Positions 54,976 to 62,438 of a stretch of 64,000 nt of DNA are shown piece by piece. The translations under genes and the position numbers were made by a program. Below the pieces are notes generated by a model, which saw only the letters and a list, made by a program, of their open reading frames with translations, did not search any database and was not told the origin of the DNA. Source of the stretch: Actinomyces slackii. GTDB taxonomy: Bacteria > Actinomycetota > Actinomycetes > Actinomycetales > Actinomycetaceae. The stretch spans positions 1,674,001 to 1,738,000 of the forward strand of contig NZ_LR134363.1 in assembly GCF_900637295.1 (NCBI RefSeq), written 5' to 3'. The stretch's first letter is position 1; every line of letters starts with the position of its first letter.

Positions 54976-55670
54976 GCCGCGTCGCCACTGTCATCGCGGT
55001 GGATGTGCGTCGCCAGGCGGCCGGCGGCTTCTGGCTCATCGCCGTCCTGGTCGGCGTCATCGTCGCCGCACTGGCGCGAGCGCTTCCTGGCGACCCCGGG
55101 GGCTGGTGGCCGCTCCTGCTGCTGGCAGAGCTGGTTGTCACCTGCTTCTACTTCGCGGCTGCGCAGGTGCTGGCCGAGCGCGACGAGGGCGTGCTGGCGG
55201 CCCTGGCAGTCACCCCGCTTGGGCGCGGGGAGTACTTGGCGGCCCTGACGGCCTCATTGGGAGCCCTGGGGCTGGCCGAATCGGTCGTGCTGCTGCATCT
55301 GGGCGGCGCCCGCCCGCAGCGATGGGGCTTCGCGATTCTCGCCGTGGCCCTGGTCTGCGCCCTCTGCGTTCTCTACGGGGTCATCGCCGTTGCCGGCTAT
55401 CCCTCGATGAGCGCCTTCCTGCTCCCATCGGGGGTCTGGACGCTGATACTGGCTGTTCCCCTCCTCCCCCTTCTGGGGGTGGGGAATGGGCCATGGCTCT
55501 GGCTCCATCCGCTCCACGGCTGCGTGGTCATGCTCCAGGTCGCCCTCGGCTCGGCTCCGCCCGAGCGGGCGACGCCCGCCCTTGTCCTGGGGCCGTGCTG
55601 GGTCATGGCCTGCCTCCTGCTGGCGCGCCGACGCCTGAGGGCCGTGGTGGTCGACGGGGGAGGGCGCTGA
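54972..55670 (+). CDS. ABC-2 type permease-like membrane protein (first)
   Basis: A 232-residue protein with about six helices: FWLIAVLVGVIVAALA, WWPLLLLAELVVTCFYFAAAQ, LAALTASLGALGLAESVVLL, FAILAVALVCALCVLYGVIAV, VWTLILAVPLLPLLG and ALVLGPCWVMACLLLA. The segment ERDEGVLAALAVTPLGRGEYLAAL matches the cytoplasmic loop of ABC-2 permeases. Overlaps the ATPase gene by four bases and the next permease by one. Confidence 0.78.
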   Translation: MSRVATVIAVDVRRQAAGGFWLIAVLVGVIVAALARALPGDPGGWWPLLLLAELVVTCFYFAAAQVLAERDEGVLAALAVTPLGRGEYLAALTASLGALGLAESVVLLHLGGARPQRWGFAILAVALVCALCVLYGVIAVAGYPSMSAFLLPSGVWTLILAVPLLPLLGVGNGPWLWLHPLHGCVVMLQVALGSAPPERATPALVLGPCWVMACLLLARRRLRAVVVDGGGR

Positions 55671-56449
55671 TGAGTCCGGCGCGCCTGCGAGCCGTGCTGG
55701 CCAGTGACGCCCGCCGCGTCAGCCGCGACGGCCTCCTGGCCTGGGCGGTGGCGATCCCCCTGGTCCTGGCCCTGGCAGCCCGGCTCTGCGCCCCCGATGC
55801 GGTGGAGCTGCTGGAGGCCCGGTCGGTGGAGGTCAGCGCGTGGCTTCCCCTGCTCGATGCCCTGGCCTTCGCCGTCGTCGTCCCGATCATGATGGGAGTG
55901 GTCATTGGCATCATGCTCGTGGAGGAGAAGCAGGACGGCTCCTGGGAGGCGCTCGCCGTGACGCCGATGTCCCTGAGCGGCTACCTGGCCTGGCGCTCGG
56001 CGGGCTGCGCCGTCATGGGCGCGGTGGCCAGCCTGGCGGGCCTGCAGGTCTCCGGGCTCAGCGCTCTGGGCGCGGCGGAGGCGGCCGTGGTGGCGGTGGG
56101 GGCCGCGCCACTGGCGGCCGTGACAGCGATGGCGCTGGCCTGCCTGGCGCGCTCGATGACGCAGTGCCTCGCCGCGGTCAAGCTGGCGATGGTGCTCAGC
56201 GCGATCCCGGCGATCGGGCTGATCGGATCGCCCGTGGGCCCGGGGCCCGCGGCCATGCCCGAGGGCATGGCCGCGCTGCAGATCCAGCAGTGGTCACTCC
56301 TGCTGGCCCTCATTCCGAGCTGGTGGCCACTGAAGGTCTACGAGGCGGCGGCCTCGGGCGGCCAGGCCGCCGCCCACCTTCTCGTCTCCTGGCTGCTCGC
56401 CATGGCGTGCACCGTGATGGCGGTGCACCGGGCGGGACGGGGGCAGTAG
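55670..56449 (+). CDS. ABC-2 type permease-like membrane protein (second)
   Basis: A 259-residue partner of the preceding protein. It shares the loop pattern, here VEEKQDGSWEALAVTPMSLSGYLAWRS, and has about six helices, e.g. LAWAVAIPLVLALAARL, ALAFAVVVPIMMGVVIGIMLV, AVVAVGAAPLAAVTAMALACLA, LLALIPSWWPLKVYE and LLVSWLLAMACTVMAV. The start overlaps the previous stop (TGATG). The two permeases probably form a heterodimer with the TetR-linked ATPase; the substrate is unknown. Confidence 0.8.
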   Translation: MSPARLRAVLASDARRVSRDGLLAWAVAIPLVLALAARLCAPDAVELLEARSVEVSAWLPLLDALAFAVVVPIMMGVVIGIMLVEEKQDGSWEALAVTPMSLSGYLAWRSAGCAVMGAVASLAGLQVSGLSALGAAEAAVVAVGAAPLAAVTAMALACLARSMTQCLAAVKLAMVLSAIPAIGLIGSPVGPGPAAMPEGMAALQIQQWSLLLALIPSWWPLKVYEAAASGGQAAAHLLVSWLLAMACTVMAVHRAGRGQ

Positions 56450-56481
56450 TGCCAGTGGGCCGTCCACCAGCGGGAAAGGCC

Positions 56482-58431
56482 TCAGTCCAGCTGCTCGAAG
56501 GCGCGGGACCAGGCGCTGCGGATGGGGTTGGCGTCGGCCACCCTGGTCTCGAAGCGCGCCTGGGCGATGTCGATGACCTCTCCCAGGGCCATGCGGGCCT
56601 CACGAGCCGGTGAGGCCTCCACGCGCTGCCAGCCGCGGGCGATCAACTGGCTGCGATCGGCCGCGCGCGAGACGCACATGACCAGGGGACGACCGAATCT
56701 CTCCTGGTAGGCATCGGCCAGGCCCTGGAGCTCGGCCCTCTCGGCGTCGTCGAACTCGCCCAGGGCCAGGGAGGCGGTGTCCAGCTCGGCCTGGGCGTCC
56801 CCGCCCTCGCCCAGGAGGAGATCGACCACGGGCAGGTAGCCGGCGATCAGCTCCTCCTGCTCCTGGGCGCTGGCCGAGAGGACCTCCTCCTCCAGGGCCC
56901 GGTGCAGCTCGGCGCCGGAGGCGAAGGGGCGGCGCTGCCAGGCCCTCTCGGCCGGCCAGGTCGCGCCCTCGTACAGGTCGGCGAAGGCCCGCACGAACTC
57001 CTGGCGATCCATGGCGTTGACCGCCTTGAGGTCCACGGGGCGCCCGGAGACCACGGCCACGTCCGCGCCCCGCTGCGCGCCGAGGTGGAAGAACACGATG
57101 TTGAGAACCACGGCGCTGATCGCCCCGATCGTCACCCCCGACCCGAAGAGGATCGCCAGCCAGGAGGGCATCACGTTGGCGATATCCGGCTTGAAGGTCA
57201 CCAGCAGCGCCAGGCCCACCGAGGTCGAGACGATGACCGCGTTGCGGTTGTCGCGCATGTCGACCTTGCCCAGGGTCTGGATCCCCACCACCGCCACTGA
57301 GGCGAACATGGCCAGGCTCGCCCCGCCGATCACGGGCGTGGGGATCGCCGCCACCACGGCCCCCGCCTTGGGCAGCACGCCCAGGATGATCATGAGGACG
57401 CCGGCGGCCGTGACCACCCAGCGGGACTTGACCCGGGTCAGGCGCACCAGTCCCACGTTCTGGGCGAAGCAGGTGTAGGGGAAGGAGTTGAGAATGCCCC
57501 CCAGCAGGGTGGACAGCCCGTCGGCGCGCAGCGCGGCGGCGATGTGGCGGGGCGTGATGCGCCTGCCCACCACCTCTCCGGTGGCGAAGACATCCCCGGT
57601 GGTCTCCACGGCCGTGACGGCCATGACGATGATCATCGAGACGATCCCGGTGATCGTGAACTGGGGGATGCCGAAGTAGAAGGGCGTGGTGATGCCCAGG
57701 GGTGCGGCCTGCTGGACTCCGGAGAAGTCGGCATCCCCCAGGGCCAGGGCTGCGGCGGTGGCGGTGATCAGCCCGACCAGGACGGCGATGGTGGACATGA
57801 AGCCCTTGAAGATCCGCTGGACCGCCACGATGATCGCCAGGGTCGCCAGGGCGTAGGCCAGCCCCCTGAGGGTCAGGGCCGAGGCGTCCTGGCCCGGCCC
57901 GGCATTGGCGCCCCACGAGACGATGTCCATGGCGGATACGCTCATGAGTGTGGTGCCCATGACGGTCAGCAGGCTGCCGGTGACCACGGGCGGGAAGAAT
58001 CGCAGCAGCTTGGCGAAGTACGGGGCGGCCAGGAAGGTGGCCAGGCCCGCGGCGATGATCGATCCGTACATGGCGGGCAGGCCCTCGACGCCGCCCTTGC
58101 CGCCGGTGGCCGCCAGGCCGATGGCAATGAGCGGGGAGACGGCGGTGAAGGTCACGCCCTGGATGAGGGGCAGGCGCACGCCGATCCGCTTGCCCAGGCC
58201 CACGGACTGGATGATCGTGGCGATGCCGCAGGTCAGCAGGTCGGCGTTGATGAGGTGGATGGTGGTGGCGCTGTCCAGCTTCAGCCCGGTGGCGATGACC
58301 AGGGGGACGACGACGGCGCCGGCGTAGAAGGCCAGGACGTGCTGGATGCCCAGCACGGTGAGCCGGCCCACCGGGGGCACGGCGTCAACGGGGTCTTTGG
58401 CGGTGATCGGGGTGGACGGGTGCAGGGGCAC
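56482..58431 (-). CDS. NCS2 nucleobase:cation symporter fused to a degenerate OHCU decarboxylase domain
   Basis: A 649-residue fusion. Residues ~20-450 are an NCS2 (xanthine/uracil/urate permease) transporter with ~14 helices, the AVTAVETTGDVFATGEVVG motif and CFAQNVGLVRLTRV. Residues ~470-640 match OHCU decarboxylase, the last enzyme of urate-to-allantoin conversion: VNAMDRQEFVRAFADLYEG, RPFASGAELHRAL, ADAYQERFGRPLVMCV and ALGEVIDIAQARF. Where active enzymes have the catalytic His in IxxHPxL, this one reads LIAGYLPVVD, so decarboxylase activity is doubtful. GTG start with GGAG six bases upstream. Purine or urate uptake is the best guess. Confidence 0.85.
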   Translation of the reverse strand: MPLHPSTPITAKDPVDAVPPVGRLTVLGIQHVLAFYAGAVVVPLVIATGLKLDSATTIHLINADLLTCGIATIIQSVGLGKRIGVRLPLIQGVTFTAVSPLIAIGLAATGGKGGVEGLPAMYGSIIAAGLATFLAAPYFAKLLRFFPPVVTGSLLTVMGTTLMSVSAMDIVSWGANAGPGQDASALTLRGLAYALATLAIIVAVQRIFKGFMSTIAVLVGLITATAAALALGDADFSGVQQAAPLGITTPFYFGIPQFTITGIVSMIIVMAVTAVETTGDVFATGEVVGRRITPRHIAAALRADGLSTLLGGILNSFPYTCFAQNVGLVRLTRVKSRWVVTAAGVLMIILGVLPKAGAVVAAIPTPVIGGASLAMFASVAVVGIQTLGKVDMRDNRNAVIVSTSVGLALLVTFKPDIANVMPSWLAILFGSGVTIGAISAVVLNIVFFHLGAQRGADVAVVSGRPVDLKAVNAMDRQEFVRAFADLYEGATWPAERAWQRRPFASGAELHRALEEEVLSASAQEQEELIAGYLPVVDLLLGEGGDAQAELDTASLALGEFDDAERAELQGLADAYQERFGRPLVMCVSRAADRSQLIARGWQRVEASPAREARMALGEVIDIAQARFETRVADANPIRSAWSRAFEQLD

Positions 58432-58564
58432 AGTGGTCTCCAGGAGCGATGGGGAGGTGGTCCGACGGTTGTGGCGGTCTGACGGATCTATTCTGGGGCC
58501 TGGCCCGGCCCGACGGCGCTTCAGCGCGCCGGGCCGCGCGTCGGGCAGCGGGCCAGGTGGCGTC

Positions 58565-59290
58565 TCACCCGGTTGTCAGCGCGGAGAGCAGGGGCGCGTA
58601 GTGCTGTGAGGTCGCCTGCCGGTAGGCCTCAATATCTCCGGCTCGGGCCGCGGCGAGCATGTCGCGGTGCGCCCTGACGGTTTTGAGGATGTCGTCGGGC
58701 GCGGGGGCGCCCAGCAGGGGCACGGTCAGGGTGTGGACCGCCCAGAAGGCGTCGGTCAGGTGCCGGAAGAGCTTGTTGTCCAGGGGCTCGAGCATCCGCA
58801 GGTGGAAGCGGCGGTCCTCATCGGCGAAGAGCAGTCCGGCCTGGGCCTTGGCATCCATCTCCTCGACGATGGCGTCCAGCTCCTCATCATCGCGGCCGGT
58901 CCAGGCCTCGATGACATGGGGGGCCAGCGCCTGATCCAGGGTGGCGCGCACCTCGACGACGTCACGCAGGCCCTGGTGATCATCCCCGGGGTGGAGGCGG
59001 CCGCGGAAGACGAGGGACTCGACCATGGGCCGCATGGAGACTCTCCCGACGAACATGCCGTGCCCGTGGCGGACCTCGACGATGTCGAGGGCCACCAGGG
59101 TGCGCACGGCCTCGCGCACCGAGGAGCGCGAGACGCCCAGAGCCGCGCACAGGCGGGACTCGGTGGGCAGGGCCTGGCCGGGCTGGAGGTTCTCCCGCAG
59201 GATGTACTCCTTGATCCCCTCCATGGCCACGGATGCCTGGGTGGTGGGGGCAGCGATGATGTCGGCCATCACGCCGTGTGTGCTCTGCAT
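58565..59290 (-). CDS. GntR family regulator, FCD (FadR) subfamily
   Basis: A 241-residue regulator. The winged helix-turn-helix is EGIKEYILRENLQPGQALPTESRLCAALGVSRSSVREAVRTLVALDIVEVRHGHGMFV. The all-helical FCD domain follows, with its metal-binding residues in LRDVVEVRATLD, FHLRMLEPL and VRAHRDMLAAA. Start is uncertain: the ATG at 59290 has GGAGG too close, and the frame is open for another 100 codons upstream without FCD-type sequence. It lies between the permease fusion and the divergent ABC importer, and may control either. Confidence 0.87.
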   Translation of the reverse strand: MQSTHGVMADIIAAPTTQASVAMEGIKEYILRENLQPGQALPTESRLCAALGVSRSSVREAVRTLVALDIVEVRHGHGMFVGRVSMRPMVESLVFRGRLHPGDDHQGLRDVVEVRATLDQALAPHVIEAWTGRDDEELDAIVEEMDAKAQAGLLFADEDRRFHLRMLEPLDNKLFRHLTDAFWAVHTLTVPLLGAPAPDDILKTVRAHRDMLAAARAGDIEAYRQATSQHYAPLLSALTTG

Positions 59291-59644
59291 GCCTCCATTG
59301 TCCGACCTCTTGGCCTTGTTCGCTGGGTGACGGTGATTCTGGGTGCCTGCCTGTGAGGCGACTGAGCCGCTTGGGGCCGAGGTGGCGGCCAGTTGTGCCC
59401 ATGGGGTCGCCAGCAGGGGGTCGTGGGGCTCGCGTGCGTCGTCGTCGATGTTCTTCGCGGTCATGTGATCTCGGCTTATGGGGCTTGGTTCATGGCTGGC
59501 CCCACCCTTGTAGCACGCTGACCGGTCGGCCGCTGTGGCCGCCCACGTATCAGATGAGTGTCGACGGTGGCGGGGATGTCTGATGTCTGATACACTCATC
59601 CTACCAACGTCAGACATGAGACGTCCGACTTCAGGAGAGATTCA
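59291..59644. promoter_or_regulatory. Divergent promoter region between GntR and the ABC importer
   Basis: About 350 bp without a convincing gene. Its right end holds several inverted repeats: ATGTCTGA (59583-59590) with TCAGACAT (59610-59617), and ATGAGTGT (59554-59561) with ACACTCAT (59592-59599). These fall within 100 bp of the importer start and are plausible GntR operators. The rest is GC-rich sequence where I see nothing specific. Confidence 0.4.
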
Positions 59645-61267
59645 ATGGCGATCATCACTCCGGCGAGCTCCAGCCGCCGGGACTTCTTCAAGCTTTCCGG
59701 CACCCTGGGGCTGGCTGCAGGACTGGCCGCCTCTGTGTCGGCCTGCGGCGGATCGGGTGCCTCCTCCGGAGGGGCGAACTCCTCGGCCTCCGGGGCGCAG
59801 GAGGTCACCAACAAGGACGGCGTCATCACCGCCGGCATCTCCTACGAGCTGGGCACCAATGGCTATGACCCCATGACCACCTCCGCGGCGCTGACGGTGG
59901 CCGCCAACTGGCACACCATGGAGGGCCTGACCGAGCTGCACCCCGACACCCGCGAGGTCTACGCGGCCCTGGGCGCAGAGCTGCCCACCATGGTCGATGA
60001 CACCACCTACGAGGTGACCCTGCGCAAGGACGCGGTCTTCTCCAACGGCGCCGCCGTGACGGCGGCCGATGTGGTCTTCTCCTTCGAGCGCGTGCTCAAC
60101 CCGGACAACATGTCCATCTACTCCCAGTTCCTGACCTTCCTGGACAAGGTGGAGGCCAAGGACGACTCCACGGTGACCATCACGCTCAAGCACCCCTACT
60201 CCCTGGTGGCCGAGCGCCTCTCGGTGGTCAAGATCGTGCCCAAGGCGGCTGTGGAGGCGGATGCCAAGGCCTTCGACATGAGCCCGGTGGGCTCGGGCCC
60301 CTACACGATGACGGACAACGGCGCCGCCTCCCAGAAGATCGTCTTCGCGCGCAACGAGAAGTACAACGGACCGCGCCCCGCCCTGGCCAGCTCCATGACC
60401 TGGCAGATCCTGCCCGACGACACCACCCGCACCAACGCCATCACCTCGGGAACCGTCCAGGCCATCGACGCGGTGCCCGCCGCCAACCTGTCCTCCATGA
60501 AGGAGCCGGTCACGGTGGCGGCCGAGCAGGGCTTCAGCCTGCTGTTCGTCATGTTCAACGGCACCACCTTCTCCGATGTCAAGGCCCGCCAGGCCGTGCT
60601 CCACGCCCTGGACTACACCAAGATCTGCGAGACCGGCATGGCAGGCCTGGCCACACCGGCCACCTGCTTCGTCCAGGAGGGCCACCCCGCCTACAAGAAG
60701 TCCTCGACGGTCTACAGCCTCGACGCCGCCAAGGCCACCTCCCTGCTGGCAGAGGCAGGCGTGACCTCCATCAACCTGCTGTGCACCGACCATGGCTGGT
60801 TCTCCTCGGTGCGCCCCATCATCCGGGAGAACCTGGAGGCCCTGGGGGTGAGCGTCACCTACGACGAGAAGCAGTCCGCGGACGCCTACAAGTTCATCGA
60901 CAGCGCCGAGGGCCCCTGGGATGTCCTGGTGGCGCCGGGCGATCCCTCGGTGTTCGGCAACGATGCCGACCTGCTCATGCGCTGGTGGTATGGCGCCGAC
61001 CTGTGGACCGACACCCGCATGCACTGGAAGGGCAGCGAGTCCTACACCGCCATCCAGACCGCTCTGGATGAGGCGGTCAAGCTCAAGGGGGACGAGCAGA
61101 TCGCCGCATGGCAGAAGATCTTCGACCAGCTCTCCCAGGCCGTTCCGCTCTACCCGATCTTCCACCGCAAGTCCCCCACGGCCTACAACTCTCAGACCCT
61201 GCAGAACTTCCAGCCGATCGCCCTGACGGGCCTGTCCTTCGTCGACGTCGGCTCCACGCAGTCCTGA
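59645..61267 (+). CDS. ABC importer substrate-binding lipoprotein (peptide/nickel family 5), Tat-type signal
   Basis: A 540-residue extracellular binding protein. The signal has twin arginines (SSSRRDFFKLSG), a hydrophobic stretch and the lipobox SVSAC at about residue 36, so it is probably exported folded and lipid-anchored. The mature part is a family 5 solute-binding protein: TYEVTLRKDAVFSNGAAVTAADVVFSFERVL and the SGPYTMTDNG block are typical. Ligand may be a peptide or another small solute. AGGAG stands about seven bases before the ATG. It is followed by two permease genes of the same system. Confidence 0.9.
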   Translation: MAIITPASSSRRDFFKLSGTLGLAAGLAASVSACGGSGASSGGANSSASGAQEVTNKDGVITAGISYELGTNGYDPMTTSAALTVAANWHTMEGLTELHPDTREVYAALGAELPTMVDDTTYEVTLRKDAVFSNGAAVTAADVVFSFERVLNPDNMSIYSQFLTFLDKVEAKDDSTVTITLKHPYSLVAERLSVVKIVPKAAVEADAKAFDMSPVGSGPYTMTDNGAASQKIVFARNEKYNGPRPALASSMTWQILPDDTTRTNAITSGTVQAIDAVPAANLSSMKEPVTVAAEQGFSLLFVMFNGTTFSDVKARQAVLHALDYTKICETGMAGLATPATCFVQEGHPAYKKSSTVYSLDAAKATSLLAEAGVTSINLLCTDHGWFSSVRPIIRENLEALGVSVTYDEKQSADAYKFIDSAEGPWDVLVAPGDPSVFGNDADLLMRWWYGADLWTDTRMHWKGSESYTAIQTALDEAVKLKGDEQIAAWQKIFDQLSQAVPLYPIFHRKSPTAYNSQTLQNFQPIALTGLSFVDVGSTQS

Positions 61268-61316
61268 GCCAGCCGGGCGGCGCCGTGCCGTCCGCCTGCT
61301 GCCCGCCTGCCGGCCT

Positions 61317-61352
61317 CGGGCAGGCCCGCCGCCAGAGGAGCGGGCCTGCCCG
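61317..61352 (+). terminator. Attenuating hairpin between binding-protein and permease genes
   Basis: Perfect 13-bp arms 61317-61329 and 61340-61352 in a 205-bp gap. Such hairpins commonly make binding protein exceed permease by stopping some transcripts or protecting the 3' end. Confidence 0.55.
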
Positions 61353-61472
61353 GCAGACCACCAGGTCGCTCATGCGCGGCCCGCGCCCCTGCCGGGGCGG
61401 AGGGCGCGCTCGCCCGCCTCTCCCTCGGCCGCCGACCACGGCGGCAGGACGCTCACGCAAAGGAGCATCACA

Positions 61473-62438
61473 GTGTCCAATCTCCTGCGACTGATCGGAC
61501 GGCGCCTGGCCGCGCTGCCGGTCATGGTGCTGGGCGTGACGCTGCTCGTCTTCGTCGTCATGTCGCTGTCCTCGGCCGATCCCGCGCGCCTGGCGCTGGG
61601 GGAGTCGGCCTCGCCCGACGCCCTGGAGCAGTACCGCATCGCCCACAACCTCGACGACCCGCTGCTCAAGCGGTACTGGGACTACCTCGTGGGCCTGCTC
61701 CATGGGGACCTGGGCACGTCCTTCACCGGGGTCAAGATCTCCGACATGGTCGCCACGGCCTTCCCCATCACCCTGCAGCTGACCTTCATCGGCATCGCAG
61801 CGGCCGTGGTGGTGGCCACCGCCCTGGGCGTGATCGCCGCCCTGTACCGCGACCGCTGGCCCGACCAGATCATCCGCGTGATCTCCATCGCCTGCCTGGC
61901 CACCCCCTCCTTCTGGCTGGCCCTGCTGCTCATCCAGTGGCTCGGCGATGTGCCCGGCGGCACGGGGACCTTCCCCTCGGTGGTGACCACCTGGGTTCAC
62001 TTCGAGGATGATCCCACCGGCTACATCAACCAGATCTTCCTGCCGGCCCTGGCCGTGGCCGTGCCCAATGCCGGTTCCCTGACACGGGTGGTGCGCACCG
62101 CCATGGTCGAGGAGCTCGACCGCGACTACGTGCGCACCGCCATCGGCGGAGGCATTCCCAAGCACGTCGTGGTGGCCCGCAACGTGCTGCGCAACGCGCT
62201 CATCACGCCCCTGACGGTGCTGGGCCTGCGCATCGGCTACGCCATGGGCGGGGCCGTGGTCATCGAGATGATCTTCAACATCCAGGGCATGGGCCAGCTC
62301 ATCTTCCAGGGAATCACCCGCAACGACGTCAACATCGTCCAGGGGGTCTCCATCACCGTGGCCCTGGCCTTCATCCTCATCAACATCGTGGTCGACATGC
62401 TCTACGTGCTTGTCAACCCGCGAATCAGGAGCGTGTGA
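61473..62438 (+). CDS. ABC importer permease (DppB type)
   Basis: A 321-residue permease. The N-terminal helix ALPVMVLGVTLLVFVVMSLS is followed by DDPLLKRYWDYLVGLLHGDLGTSF, the extracytoplasmic block typical of DppB, and the coupling EAA loop is VVRTAMVEELDRDYVRTAIGGGIPKHVV. Five or six helices in all. GTG start with AAAGGAG seven bases upstream. It overlaps the next gene by one base. Confidence 0.93.
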   Translation: MSNLLRLIGRRLAALPVMVLGVTLLVFVVMSLSSADPARLALGESASPDALEQYRIAHNLDDPLLKRYWDYLVGLLHGDLGTSFTGVKISDMVATAFPITLQLTFIGIAAAVVVATALGVIAALYRDRWPDQIIRVISIACLATPSFWLALLLIQWLGDVPGGTGTFPSVVTTWVHFEDDPTGYINQIFLPALAVAVPNAGSLTRVVRTAMVEELDRDYVRTAIGGGIPKHVVVARNVLRNALITPLTVLGLRIGYAMGGAVVIEMIFNIQGMGQLIFQGITRNDVNIVQGVSITVALAFILINIVVDMLYVLVNPRIRSV

